DNA of 50,971 bases from Deltaproteobacteria bacterium (lineage in GTDB: Bacteria > Myxococcota > Myxococcia > Myxococcales > SZAS-1). Positions 1 to 8,214 of this stretch are shown here, in pieces. The stretch is taken from NCBI GenBank assembly GCA_018266075.1, contig JAFEBB010000054.1, positions 1 to 50,971 of the forward strand, written 5' to 3'. Numbering within the stretch: position 1 is the first letter of the stretch; each line of letters starts with the position of its first letter. The notes beneath the pieces were generated by a model. It saw only the letters and a program-made list of their open reading frames with translations, was not told the origin of the DNA and did not search any database. The translations under genes and the position numbers were made by a program.

Positions 1-2
1 GC

Positions 3-2444
3 ATCCTCAAGGGCAAGTTCGGCTACATGAGCCCGGAGCAGGTGCGCGGCCTGCCCATCGACCGCCGCTCCGACATCTTCGCCCTCGGCGTGGTGTTCTA
101 CGAGATGGTCACGGGCGAGAAGCTCTTCGTGGGCGAGAGCGACTTCTCCACCCTGGAGAAGGTCCGCAACGCCGAAGTGCCCAGCCCGCGCAGCATCAAC
201 AGCGCCATCCCCGCGGCGCTGGAGAAGGTGGCGTACAAGGCGCTCGCGCGCGAGGTCGAGGATCGCTACCAGTGGGCCGGCGAGATGGCCGAAGACCTGC
301 GCCGCATCCTCGGGCCGCAGGGCTACTCCGAACCGCAGATGAAGCAGTTCATGGGCGAGGCGTTCCGCGAGGATTTGATGCGCGAGCAGCAGCGCATCGA
401 GTCGTTCGCGGATCTCGTGCCGCCCGGACCCAAGCCCACGCCCGCTGCGCCCGCGCCGCAAGGCAGGGTGGGCACCCGCGGGGTTGTGTCGGCTGCGCCG
501 GCGGCACCTGCGCCGCGCCCGGCCCCTGCGCCTCCAGCTCGACCCGCTGCGCCCGCACCGGCCCGACGCGCGGCCGCCGCTGCGCAAGCGCTCGATCCCG
601 TGGCTGCAGCGCTGGCCGAGCTCGACGGCGGTGCACCCGCACCGGCTCCGTCGCGTCCCGCGCCGCGCGTGGTGACGCCGCCCAAGGCCGTGGCCCACGA
701 CCCCGCGGCCGACCTCGACGGCGGCGCGACGATGTTCGATCCCCACGCGGATCCGAACAACCCGTACATCCCGCCGCCGAGCGAAGAAGAGCTGGCGGAG
801 ATGGGCACCGGCGATCGCACGGTGATGGCCGCGCCCGCGTTCGACGAGAACGGGATGCCCATCGCCACCAACGATGCGGGCAAGAAGCCGCTCGCCATGG
901 AGACGGTGGTCGGCAGCGACGATCAGCTCGCCCAGCCGGAAGCCGAGACGCACGGCGAGGGCGCGGAGATCCCACCTGCGGCCGCGGCTGCCGCGCGCCG
1001 CCCGGCCTCGCGCCCGGCGCCCGCGCCCGAATTTGATCCGGGCACCGACGCCGCCGCGCTGCCGCTGCCCGCGCCGCGCAAGAGCCGCATGGACCTGCGC
1101 AGTCCGCCCATGCCGGCGCAGCCGCCGCCGGACGAGGTGCTCACCCGCGCCCGCCCGCCGGAGCCGGAGCCCGTCGAAGAAGAGCCGCGCGACGAGGCCC
1201 CGGAGCCTGCGCCGGAGTTCGGCGACACGGGCGAGGGCCAGGAGCTGCCGGAAGAGGATCTCGACGCGCCCGAGCCCACCGCCGCCAGCCCGCGGCGCCT
1301 GACCAACCAGGCGCAGCCGCGTCGCGCGCCGCCGCCCCAGGTCGAGCCCGCGGATCCCGAGCCCGAGCAGGACGAGGGCTACGACGAGCAGGAACAAGAA
1401 GATCAGTACGCCCGCGACGACGAAGACGAGGCGCCGCCCGAGGTGGCGCCGCAGCGCTCCGGCGGCGGGGCGCGCGTGGGCCTCATCGTGGGCGGGAGCG
1501 CGCTCGGCGTGGTGGTGCTCGCCGGCCTCGGCTTCCTCGCCTACTCGGCCACCCAGGCCACCATCACCGTGAAGGTGGAGCCCGCGTCGGCGTCGGCGTC
1601 GGCCACGGCCGCCATCGACGGCCAGTCCGTGCCGCTCGACAAGGCCATTTCCGTGGCCGCGGGTGAACACGAGGTGAGCCTCACCATCCCCGGCCAGCCG
1701 GTCCAGAAGAAGCAGCTCACCGTTTCTCGCGGGCACCCGCGCGAGCTGCACTTCGAGATCCAGCGCGAGGAGAAGCCGCCCGAGGCCGCCAAGCCCGAGC
1801 CTGCGCCCGCGCCGACACCTGCGCCCACGCCAGCCCCGACGCCGGTGCCGAAGCCCGAGGCCGTGGCCGCCAAGCCGCCCGAGCCTGCGCCGGCGCCCAA
1901 GCCGGAGGCCGTGGCCGCTCCCAAGCCCGCGGCCGAGTCGAACACCTTCTCGGTGCGCGTCGAGACCAACCCGCCGGGCGCGCTGGTGCTCTTCGGCAAG
2001 AAGCGCGGCGACGCGCCGCTCACGGTGGACGGCCTCGACAAGAAGAAGAGCTACAGCGCCGAGGCGCGGCTCAAGGGCTACAAGAGCCCCGTGGTCACCG
2101 TGAAGTACGACGGCACCGACCCGATGGTGGTCACCGTGAACCTCGACAAGGAGCCGGAGCACGAGTCGGTGGCCCACGAGCCCAAGCCGGAGCACACGGA
2201 GCACGCAGCCAAGGCGCCCAAGGGAACGGGCTCGCTCATCTGCTCGTCGAACCCGGTGGGTAAGGTGTTCGTGGACGGCAAGTCGACCAACCGCTTCACG
2301 CCGATTCCCATGGCGAACCCGCTGAAGCTCCCCGCGGGCAAGCACCTCATCAAGATCGACGACGGCAACGGTCACACCGCCACGGCCACGGTCACCATCA
2401 ATCCGGATGAGACCGCGCGGCTGATCTCCATTCCGCTGCAGTAG
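3..2444 (+). CDS. Ser/Thr protein kinase, 3' part (kinase C-lobe, TM, PEGA repeats)
   Basis: The frame is already open at the window edge, so the N-terminal kinase lobe is missing. The visible part starts in the activation segment: GYMSPEQ is the usual APE-region motif of bacterial Hanks-type kinases, followed by DRRSDIFALGVVFYEM typical of subdomain IX. After the C-lobe (to about base 320) comes a long Pro/Ala/Glu-rich cytoplasmic linker of some 370 residues. One hydrophobic segment lies at about 1477-1551, and the rest should be extracytoplasmic. That part has three beta-rich PEGA-like units (about 1561-1770, 1945-2145, 2230-2440) separated by a PAPTP-type repeat. The family phosphorylates Ser/Thr on cytoplasmic partners, and the PEGA part is probably a surface or periplasmic sensor. 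The substrate is unknown. The next gene is convergent, 6 bases away. Confidence 0.9.
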   Translation: MLKGKFGYMSPEQVRGLPIDRRSDIFALGVVFYEMVTGEKLFVGESDFSTLEKVRNAEVPSPRSINSAIPAALEKVAYKALAREVEDRYQWAGEMAEDLRRILGPQGYSEPQMKQFMGEAFREDLMREQQRIESFADLVPPGPKPTPAAPAPQGRVGTRGVVSAAPAAPAPRPAPAPPARPAAPAPARRAAAAAQALDPVAAALAELDGGAPAPAPSRPAPRVVTPPKAVAHDPAADLDGGATMFDPHADPNNPYIPPPSEEELAEMGTGDRTVMAAPAFDENGMPIATNDAGKKPLAMETVVGSDDQLAQPEAETHGEGAEIPPAAAAAARRPASRPAPAPEFDPGTDAAALPLPAPRKSRMDLRSPPMPAQPPPDEVLTRARPPEPEPVEEEPRDEAPEPAPEFGDTGEGQELPEEDLDAPEPTAASPRRLTNQAQPRRAPPPQVEPADPEPEQDEGYDEQEQEDQYARDDEDEAPPEVAPQRSGGGARVGLIVGGSALGVVVLAGLGFLAYSATQATITVKVEPASASASATAAIDGQSVPLDKAISVAAGEHEVSLTIPGQPVQKKQLTVSRGHPRELHFEIQREEKPPEAAKPEPAPAPTPAPTPAPTPVPKPEAVAAKPPEPAPAPKPEAVAAPKPAAESNTFSVRVETNPPGALVLFGKKRGDAPLTVDGLDKKKSYSAEARLKGYKSPVVTVKYDGTDPMVVTVNLDKEPEHESVAHEPKPEHTEHAAKAPKGTGSLICSSNPVGKVFVDGKSTNRFTPIPMANPLKLPAGKHLIKIDDGNGHTATATVTINPDETARLISIPLQ

Positions 2445-2450
2445 CGCGAA

Positions 2451-3530
2451 TCAGCTCGCGCGCGCGGCCCGCGCCAGCGCATCGTACGACTTGTACGGCC
2501 CCTGGATGTGCAGCTTGTCGCCCGCGCGCAGCGCGAACGTCCCCACCGGCGCGTGCAGCTTTTCGGGACCGCGCTCCACCATCGCCACCAGCAGCCGCTG
2601 CTCGCGAAGGGACTCGATCGATCGGCCTTCGAAGCCCTGGGGCGCCTGAAGCTCGGCCATCACGTGCAGCTCGCCGGCGAGCCAGAAGGAGTGGTGCACG
2701 CCCGGATCCAGCGAGGCCGCCGCGAAGGCCGGCGCCGAGAGCGCGGACGTCGAGAACGCGTCCACGCCGAAGTTTTCGACGCGCTCGGCGAGATCCTCGT
2801 CGAACACGCGCATCACCACGCGGATCTCCGGACGGATGCGGCGCGCGTCGAGGGCGATGTTGATGTTGGCGAGGTCGTCGTCGGTGGCGCAGACCAACGC
2901 GCGCGCGCTGGAGAGGTTCACGTGCGCCATCGTCCCGGCGGTGGAAGCATCTTCGATGATCACCGCCGCGCCATCGGTGCGCAGCGCCTGCACGAAGGCG
3001 GCGTTCTCGCTCTTCTCGACCACGAGCACCGGCACCTCCAGCTGCCGCAGCGCCTGGTAGATGCGGTAGCCCACGCGGCCTGCACCGCAGAGCACCACGT
3101 GGTCGGACATGGTCTGGGCGAGCACGAGGTTCCACTCCTTGTCGTGGCGCTGGGCCGCGAAGAACAGGTAGGCAAATCGGATCAGGCCGTCCGCCACGCC
3201 GATCACGCCCACCGGCGGCACCAGGAACCAGAGCAGCTCCAGGTACCAGACCCGCGGGAAGTCGAGCGTGGGGTTGCCGATCATCAGGAAGTAGATCGCC
3301 TGCGCCGAGCGCGCCCAGCCGGGCCGCGAGCCGTCGGGGAAGACGTAGGCCTGGTGCACGAGCAGCGTCCCGCCGATCAAGGTCAGGCTCACCAGCACGA
3401 TGGGCAGCCGAAAGCGATTCAGCAGCGCGCCGAGGTAGCGCAGCTGCGCGGCCAACGGCTGGCGGCGCCGCGGCATGGGCGGGGGGAGGTGCCGGGTTCG
3501 CCGGGCGGGCGGAGGAGCAGGGGCGGGCAT
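2451..3530 (-). CDS. RCK/TrkA-N domain ion-channel-like membrane protein
   Basis: 359 residues. The N-terminal third has a hydrophobic segment (about 42-60), a short amphipathic pore-like stretch (AIYFLMIGNPTLDFP, about 96-110) and a second hydrophobic span (about 115-140). This is the two-TM layout of simple K+ channels. A Rossmann NAD-binding RCK (TrkA-N) domain follows, with GAGRVG as the nucleotide loop (about 169-174) and acidic VVEKSE after beta-2. A TrkA-C-like domain ends the protein (about 290-355). The expected K+ selectivity filter TVGYG is absent; the equivalent position reads IGNPTLDF. It may be a divergent cation channel or a non-conducting regulator. The start at 3530 is supported by GGAGGAG just upstream. 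The gene is convergent with the kinase and divergent from the lipoprotein at 3621. Confidence 0.8.
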   Translation of the reverse strand: MPAPAPPPARRTRHLPPPMPRRRQPLAAQLRYLGALLNRFRLPIVLVSLTLIGGTLLVHQAYVFPDGSRPGWARSAQAIYFLMIGNPTLDFPRVWYLELLWFLVPPVGVIGVADGLIRFAYLFFAAQRHDKEWNLVLAQTMSDHVVLCGAGRVGYRIYQALRQLEVPVLVVEKSENAAFVQALRTDGAAVIIEDASTAGTMAHVNLSSARALVCATDDDLANINIALDARRIRPEIRVVMRVFDEDLAERVENFGVDAFSTSALSAPAFAAASLDPGVHHSFWLAGELHVMAELQAPQGFEGRSIESLREQRLLVAMVERGPEKLHAPVGTFALRAGDKLHIQGPYKSYDALARAARAS

Positions 3531-3620
3531 TGCGCTCCTCCGAGTGGAGCACGGCCGGGCGGGGTGTCCAGTTCACGGATGGGCTCGACACGCGCTCGGC
3601 AGGCTGCGAAAAAGCGGCCC

Positions 3621-4841
3621 ATGCGAAAGTCCATGATCGTTTTGGCCGCGCTTGCGGCGCTCGCCAGCTGCAAGGACGAGAGCGCGCCCAACCCCGGTCG
3701 CGGTGGCGGCGAGGCGACGTCGCACGTGTCCACGTCGGCGCCGGCCAGCGTGCAGCAGCCCATCCACGTGACCTTCCAGGGCGGGGCCATCGAGCTCATC
3801 GGCACCGACCTCTCGCCGGCGCAGCCCAAGGCCGGCCAGACGGTCACCGTGACCAACTACTACAAGGTCAACCGCGCTCCCGAGGGCAGCTGGAAGCTCT
3901 TCGTGCACGTGGCCGCACCGGGGCAGGGCGGGCTGCAGATGATCGCCAACCGCGATCACGAGCCGATGGACGGCCAGCTCCCGCTCTCTCAGTGGAAGCC
4001 TGGCCAGGTCATCGCCGACGCCTGGCAGTTGCCCATTCCGCAGCAGGCGCCGCCGCAGATCGCGGTGCTGCTCGGCTTCTGGAACGACTCGGGCCGCATG
4101 CCGGTGGATCCGCAGCCGCCCGGCGAGCAGCCCAAGACCGACGGCCAGGGCCGCGTGCTCGCCGCGGTGATCCCGGTGACCGTCGCCGGTCCGCCGCTGC
4201 CGACATACGTGGTGCCCAAGCGCCAGGGCGAGATCACCATCGACGGCAAGCTCGACGACGCCGCTTGGCAGAAGGCGCCCAGCACGCCCGCGTTCGTGAA
4301 CACCATGAACGGCGGCCAGGCCAGGAGCGAGACGCACGCCAAGCTGCTCTGGGACGATCAGTTCCTCTACGTGGCCTTCGACGTGCAGACGCCGGACGTG
4401 TGGGGCACCAAGACGCAGAAGGACGAGCCCATCTACGGCGAGCAGGTGGTGGAGATCTTCATCGACGCCGACGGAGACCAGAAGACCTACAACGAGCTCG
4501 AGGTCAGCCCGCACAACATCCAGTTCGACGCCGCTTTCGACTACCGCCGCTCGGATCTGCAGAAGGCCATGGCCTGGGATTCGAAGATGGAGAGCGCGGT
4601 GCAGGTGCAGGGCACCCTCGACAACTCGAGCGACACCGATCGCGGCTTCACGGTGGAGATGAAGATCCCCATCGCGAATCTCTATGCCGTACCGCACGTG
4701 CCGCCCCAGGTGGGCGACACGTGGCGATTCAATCTTTACTATATTGACAATAAAAAGAACGACGCCGAGGGCTTCTCGCCGCCCATGGTTGGCGACTTCC
4801 ACAACCTGGTGCGCTTCGGCTACCTCAAGTTCGCCGAGTGA
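3621..4841 (+). CDS. lipoprotein with CBM9/DOMON-like carbohydrate-binding domain
   Basis: The ATG at 3621 gives MRKSMIVLAALAALASC, a lipoprotein signal with the acylated cysteine at residue 17. The frame stays open far upstream, but that part is antisense to the channel gene and is not coding. Residues about 45-195 form a first domain rich in beta strands. Residues about 205-405 match the family 9 carbohydrate-binding type: ITIDGKLDDAAWQKAP is its hallmark opening, and WDDQFLYVAFDVQTPDVW and VEIFIDADGD follow in the expected order. Such domains bind sugar ends or haem in related proteins; the ligand here is unknown. A short AT-rich codon run lies at 4731-4757. The stop codon overlaps the start of the VOC gene (TGATG), so the two are probably co-translated. 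Confidence 0.8.
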   Translation: MRKSMIVLAALAALASCKDESAPNPGRGGGEATSHVSTSAPASVQQPIHVTFQGGAIELIGTDLSPAQPKAGQTVTVTNYYKVNRAPEGSWKLFVHVAAPGQGGLQMIANRDHEPMDGQLPLSQWKPGQVIADAWQLPIPQQAPPQIAVLLGFWNDSGRMPVDPQPPGEQPKTDGQGRVLAAVIPVTVAGPPLPTYVVPKRQGEITIDGKLDDAAWQKAPSTPAFVNTMNGGQARSETHAKLLWDDQFLYVAFDVQTPDVWGTKTQKDEPIYGEQVVEIFIDADGDQKTYNELEVSPHNIQFDAAFDYRRSDLQKAMAWDSKMESAVQVQGTLDNSSDTDRGFTVEMKIPIANLYAVPHVPPQVGDTWRFNLYYIDNKKNDAEGFSPPMVGDFHNLVRFGYLKFAE

Positions 4842-5218
4842 TGCTCCGGCGCATCGATCACGTGCAGCTGCCGATTCCTGAAGGCGGCGAGCCGGCCGCG
4901 CGGCGCTTCTGGGCCGAGCTCTGCCAGCTGCCCGAGGTGCCGAAGCCGGCGAACCTGCTTCATCAAGGCGGCTGCTGGTTCGAGGGCGGCGGGGTGATCG
5001 TGCACGTCGGCGTGGACCGGCCGTTTCACCCGGTGACGCGCGCGCATCCTGCCTTCTGCGTGGCTGACATCGACGCGCTCGCGGCGCGCTTTGCCGCGGG
5101 CGGCGTGACCGTGCGCTGGAGCGACTCCATGCCCGGTCGCCGACGATTCACCGTCGACGATCCATTTGGCAATCGCGTGGAGTTCCTGGCCGACGGCGAC
5201 GGCCTCTCGCAGCGTTGA
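4841..5218 (+). CDS. VOC (glyoxalase/bleomycin-resistance fold) family protein
   Basis: 125 residues from the ATG at 4841; a GTG three bases earlier is possible, but the TGATG overlap with the upstream stop favours the ATG. The start LRRIDHVQLPIP and the end DPFGNRVEFL are the beginning and end signatures of the vicinal oxygen chelate fold. His and Glu sit where these enzymes usually bind a divalent metal. The family includes glyoxalases, dioxygenases and antibiotic-binding proteins, and the sequence does not tell which applies here. It probably shares a transcript with the CBM9-like lipoprotein and ends 2 bases from the convergent unknown gene. Confidence 0.75.
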   Translation: MLRRIDHVQLPIPEGGEPAARRFWAELCQLPEVPKPANLLHQGGCWFEGGGVIVHVGVDRPFHPVTRAHPAFCVADIDALAARFAAGGVTVRWSDSMPGRRRFTVDDPFGNRVEFLADGDGLSQR

Positions 5219-5220
5219 AG

Positions 5221-5631
5221 CTACGCGGGCGCGGCGAGCTTGAGCAGCCGCATCAGCTCCGTGGCCAGCGCCATGTCGGTAATCCCCGCGAGGACCTCGT
5301 ACGCGGCATTCATCACGTCTGGCGCCAGCGCGGCATCGCGGGTCACCACGCGCGACGAGGGCGTCGCTCCACCGAGCGTGAGCTCATCCGTCGACCCCGT
5401 GGCCGCGCGCGTGCGCTCGACCGCCAGCCACTGACCCTCGAACGTCAGCTCGAAGCGGATGATCTCGCCTTCCTCGAGGTCGACGATGAGGTCGCAGTAC
5501 ATCGGCCCCTGGAACCAGCGCCGCTTCTTGCCCGGCCCGAGATCCTTCAACGACGCGGTGATCTCGTGCATCGACGCGCCCAGCTCCTGGAGCTGTTCCG
5601 GCGTGCGCTGGCTCAGGCTGCGACGCGACAT
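5221..5631 (-). CDS. small unknown protein downstream of comEC
   Basis: 136 residues, soluble, with no signal peptide or membrane span. I do not recognise a family. An N-terminal helical part (SQRTPEQLQELGASMHEITASL) is followed by a charged beta-rich core (WFQGPMYCDLIVDLEEGEIIRFELTF) and a helical C-terminus. It starts 9 bases after the comEC stop on the same strand, so it is likely the second gene of that operon. There is no evidence beyond this position that it takes part in DNA uptake. It could be a real conserved gene or a lineage-specific one. Confidence 0.65.
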   Translation of the reverse strand: MSRRSLSQRTPEQLQELGASMHEITASLKDLGPGKKRRWFQGPMYCDLIVDLEEGEIIRFELTFEGQWLAVERTRAATGSTDELTLGGATPSSRVVTRDAALAPDVMNAAYEVLAGITDMALATELMRLLKLAAPA

Positions 5632-5640
5632 CTCGCGATG

Positions 5641-8070
5641 CTAGCCACCGCCCGCGCCCAGGCTCCAGTTTTCGCCGCTGGAGAACGTCTGCGCGGTGAC
5701 GCCGTGGCCGTCGGTGCGGAAGGTGATGGCGCCGTCGCGATCGGTGCGGAAGAGCCGGCAGCCGGCCTCGGCCCAGCGCTCGCGGACCACCTCGTGCGGG
5801 AAGTGGAAGCGGTTGCCCTCGCCCACGCAGAAGACGACCGCGTGCGCACGCGTCGCGCGCACGAATGCTTCGGTGCTCGAAGTATTCGAGCCGTGGTGCG
5901 GCGCCTTCACCACCGTCGACGCGAGCGCCTCCGGATGCTCGAGCAGCGCCTGCTCCGCGGGCGCCTCGGCGTCGCCCGGAAAGAGGAACGAAACGTCGCC
6001 GTAAGTCACCTTGAGCACCAGGCTCTGGTCATTCACGGCGTCGAAGTGCGCGCGGGGGGCAGGCCCGAGCACGTCGATCCGCGCGCCGCCGAGCCCGGGC
6101 AACGGGTCGCCGCGCGAGAGCGAGCGCAGCGTGGCGCCCGCGTAGGCGTGCTCGAGCTCCTCGAGCAATCCGCCGGCTTCGTGATCCGACGCGATCCAGA
6201 GCTCGTCGGCCGGCACCAGCGGCCCCAGCCCGATGAGCCCGAGCGCGTGATCCGGATGCGGATGCGAGAGCGCCACCGCGCGCAGCCGCGTCACGCCTCG
6301 TTCCCACAGAAACGGCGCGAGGATCTGCGCGCCCGGATCGAAGTGGCTGCCGACCTCGCCGCCGCCGTCGATGACGATCGTGTCGCCGCCGGGAAACCGC
6401 AGCACCGCCGCGTCGCCCTGGCCGACGGCGAGGAAGGTGACCGTGAGCGCGTCGTCGAGCCGCGGCCGCTCCGCGCGCCACGCGCCCAGTAGCCCGAGCG
6501 CCAACGCCGCACCCAGGCCCACGCGAAGCGCACGCCGCTCCAGCCCCACGAGCGCGAAGGCCGCGAGGGCCGCGTAGTACAGCAGCGTCGTGGACAGCGA
6601 CGGCGCCGCCACGCGCACCTGCGCAAAGGGGAGCTGACCGAATCCGTCGGCCACGGCGATGAGCAGCTTCGCGAGCGGCCCGGCGACGTGGAGGAGCAGC
6701 GTCGCCACGGGGCCAATGGGCGCGAGGGCAGCAGCGAGCGCGGCCACGGCCGTGAGCGCCGAGGCGACGGGCAGCGCGACCAGGTTCGCCGCCACGGCCA
6801 CCACGCTCTCGCGATGAAACGCCGCAGCCACGAGGGGCGCCGTGGCGAGCGAGGCCGCGAGCGACGTCGCGGCGCCCGAGAGCACGTGCTCGCGCGCGCG
6901 CGAAGGCCAGCTCCGCCAGCCCTGCGCGCCCCGCATCGGCGGCTGCACCGGGATTCGCTCTCGCAGCGGCTTGGAGAGCGTCATCAACCCGAGCACCGCC
7001 AGGAACGAGAGCTGAAACGAGAGGTCGTGCAGCTGCGACGGATCCACCGCGAGACAGAGCACCGCCGCCCACGCCAGCGAGGTGAACGGCTCCGGCTCGC
7101 GCCGCAGCGAGCGCGCCGCGATGAGCACGCTGGCCATGATCCCCGAGCGCACCGCGGGCACTTCGGAGCCGGTCAGCGCCACATAGCCCCAGATCGCCGG
7201 CAGCGCGAGCAGCCCCGCGAGCCGTCCTGCGTCCGCGCGACGCGCGAGCCTCGGCCATCTCAGCAGCAGCCAGCGCACGATCGCCACCAGCCCGAACGCC
7301 ACCACCGCGATGTGCAGCCCCGACACCGACAGGATGTGCGCCAGCCCGCTCGCGTTGAAGTGCTCGTTCACGTCCGGCGAGAGCCCGCTGCGGTCGCCGA
7401 CGGCCAGGGTCACCACCAGCGCGCGCGCCGCGGGATCCGCGATGGCGTCTGCCGCGAGCTGCTCGAAGCGCCGTCGCAGCCGCTGCGCGATTCGCTGGCC
7501 CAGTCCCGCTGGCTCGAGCCGCAAGAGCTCGCCGGGTCGAAGAACCGCGTGCACGTCGACGCCGCGGTCGCGATCGCGCTCGAGCGCATCGGCCTCGCCC
7601 GGGTTCGCCGGCGGCCGCGAGACGAAGAGCCGCGCCAGGATCCGGATACGCTCGCCCGGCAGCAGGTCATCGGGCCCGCCCGAGAGCGCCGCACGAACAT
7701 GCCGCGGCTCCAGCGGCGCAGAAGGCGAGGGCGCCAAGGCATCGACGTCGAGCGCCACCTGCGCGCCCAGCCGCTCCGACACGCGCCCCTCCAGCACTGC
7801 CTCGCCGCCAGGCTCGATGCCGGTGGCGTCGCCCGGCCGCAACCGCACGCCCGCAAGCGAGGCGCCGGCGAGCGCGAACGCGATCAGCAAGGCCAGGAAT
7901 CCGCCCGGCCAGCCGCGAACATTCAGCGCCCGACTCGCGAGCAGCAGCGCCACCGCGAGGAGCGCGCTGATTGCCGGCCGTTCCGAGCCGATCCCCACGC
8001 CGATGATGAAGAAAATCGCCGGGGCAACCGACGCCCGCACGGCAAGAAAAGCTGCTACTTGCTCCCCCAT
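5641..8070 (-). CDS. comEC: ComEC/Rec2 competence DNA-uptake channel protein
   Basis: 809 residues, a normal length for full ComEC. Hydrophobic helices lie at the N-terminus (about 10-75), followed by the DUF4131/OB-like part. The central Competence domain contains the typical HFNASGLAHILSVSGLHIAVVAFG (about 240-265) and many membrane spans up to about 540. The C-terminal metallo-beta-lactamase-like domain begins at VTFLAVGQGDAAVLRFPGG and carries SHPHPDHALGL, which matches HxHxDH. The protein forms the inner-membrane channel for single-stranded DNA during natural transformation, and the MBL domain is thought to degrade or process one strand. The start codon at 8070-8068 lies inside a run of G tracts with no normal ribosome binding site, so a slightly downstream start is possible. 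No other com genes are in the window. Confidence 0.92.
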   Translation of the reverse strand: MGEQVAAFLAVRASVAPAIFFIIGVGIGSERPAISALLAVALLLASRALNVRGWPGGFLALLIAFALAGASLAGVRLRPGDATGIEPGGEAVLEGRVSERLGAQVALDVDALAPSPSAPLEPRHVRAALSGGPDDLLPGERIRILARLFVSRPPANPGEADALERDRDRGVDVHAVLRPGELLRLEPAGLGQRIAQRLRRRFEQLAADAIADPAARALVVTLAVGDRSGLSPDVNEHFNASGLAHILSVSGLHIAVVAFGLVAIVRWLLLRWPRLARRADAGRLAGLLALPAIWGYVALTGSEVPAVRSGIMASVLIAARSLRREPEPFTSLAWAAVLCLAVDPSQLHDLSFQLSFLAVLGLMTLSKPLRERIPVQPPMRGAQGWRSWPSRAREHVLSGAATSLAASLATAPLVAAAFHRESVVAVAANLVALPVASALTAVAALAAALAPIGPVATLLLHVAGPLAKLLIAVADGFGQLPFAQVRVAAPSLSTTLLYYAALAAFALVGLERRALRVGLGAALALGLLGAWRAERPRLDDALTVTFLAVGQGDAAVLRFPGGDTIVIDGGGEVGSHFDPGAQILAPFLWERGVTRLRAVALSHPHPDHALGLIGLGPLVPADELWIASDHEAGGLLEELEHAYAGATLRSLSRGDPLPGLGGARIDVLGPAPRAHFDAVNDQSLVLKVTYGDVSFLFPGDAEAPAEQALLEHPEALASTVVKAPHHGSNTSSTEAFVRATRAHAVVFCVGEGNRFHFPHEVVRERWAEAGCRLFRTDRDGAITFRTDGHGVTAQTFSSGENWSLGAGGG

Positions 8071-8097
8071 CCCCCCACCCCCCCACGCCCAAACCCC
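8064..8097 (-). other. G-quadruplex-type G-run cluster over the comEC start codon
   Basis: On the minus strand, five G runs of 4, 3, 7, 6 and 5 residues are separated by loops of only 3, 3, 1 and 2 bases. The ATG of comEC lies between the last two runs. This fits the general G3+N1-7 quadruplex pattern. Folding in DNA or mRNA, and any effect on translation, is inference. Confidence 0.6.
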
Positions 8098-8103
8098 AAC
8101 GCT

Positions 8104-8125
8104 ACGAAAACGCGGTCGTTTTCGT
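8104..8125. promoter_or_regulatory. perfect 22-bp inverted repeat between comEC and cdnL
   Basis: ACGAAAACG (8104-8112) is perfectly repeated in inverse as CGTTTTCGT (8117-8125) around a CGGT loop. It ends 11 bases before the -35 of the cdnL promoter and lies about 34 bases upstream of comEC. It could be an operator for either divergent gene or a small hairpin. There is no T-tract long enough to call it a terminator. Confidence 0.5.
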
Positions 8126-8136
8126 CAACTTTGGGC

Positions 8137-8165
8137 TTGACTTTTGCTAAAATACTCCGTAATTT
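8137..8165 (+). promoter_or_regulatory. sigma70-type promoter of cdnL
   Basis: TTGACT (8137-8142), a 17-base spacer, then TAATTT (8160-8165), within a short AT-rich island in a GC-rich background. The predicted start of transcription at about 8172 leaves a leader of about 43 bases before the GTG at 8215. This is the best match to a housekeeping promoter that I see in the window. Confidence 0.7.
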
Positions 8166-8214
8166 TATGCTTCTAGGCGTGTAGTGAACATCCGGGGCAG
8201 TTTGGAGGCGTTTC

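Noticed and set aside
2508-3620. Long in-frame extension upstream of the CBM9-like lipoprotein
   Set aside because: It is antisense to the RCK channel gene and Arg/His-rich; the lipoprotein signal begins at 3621.
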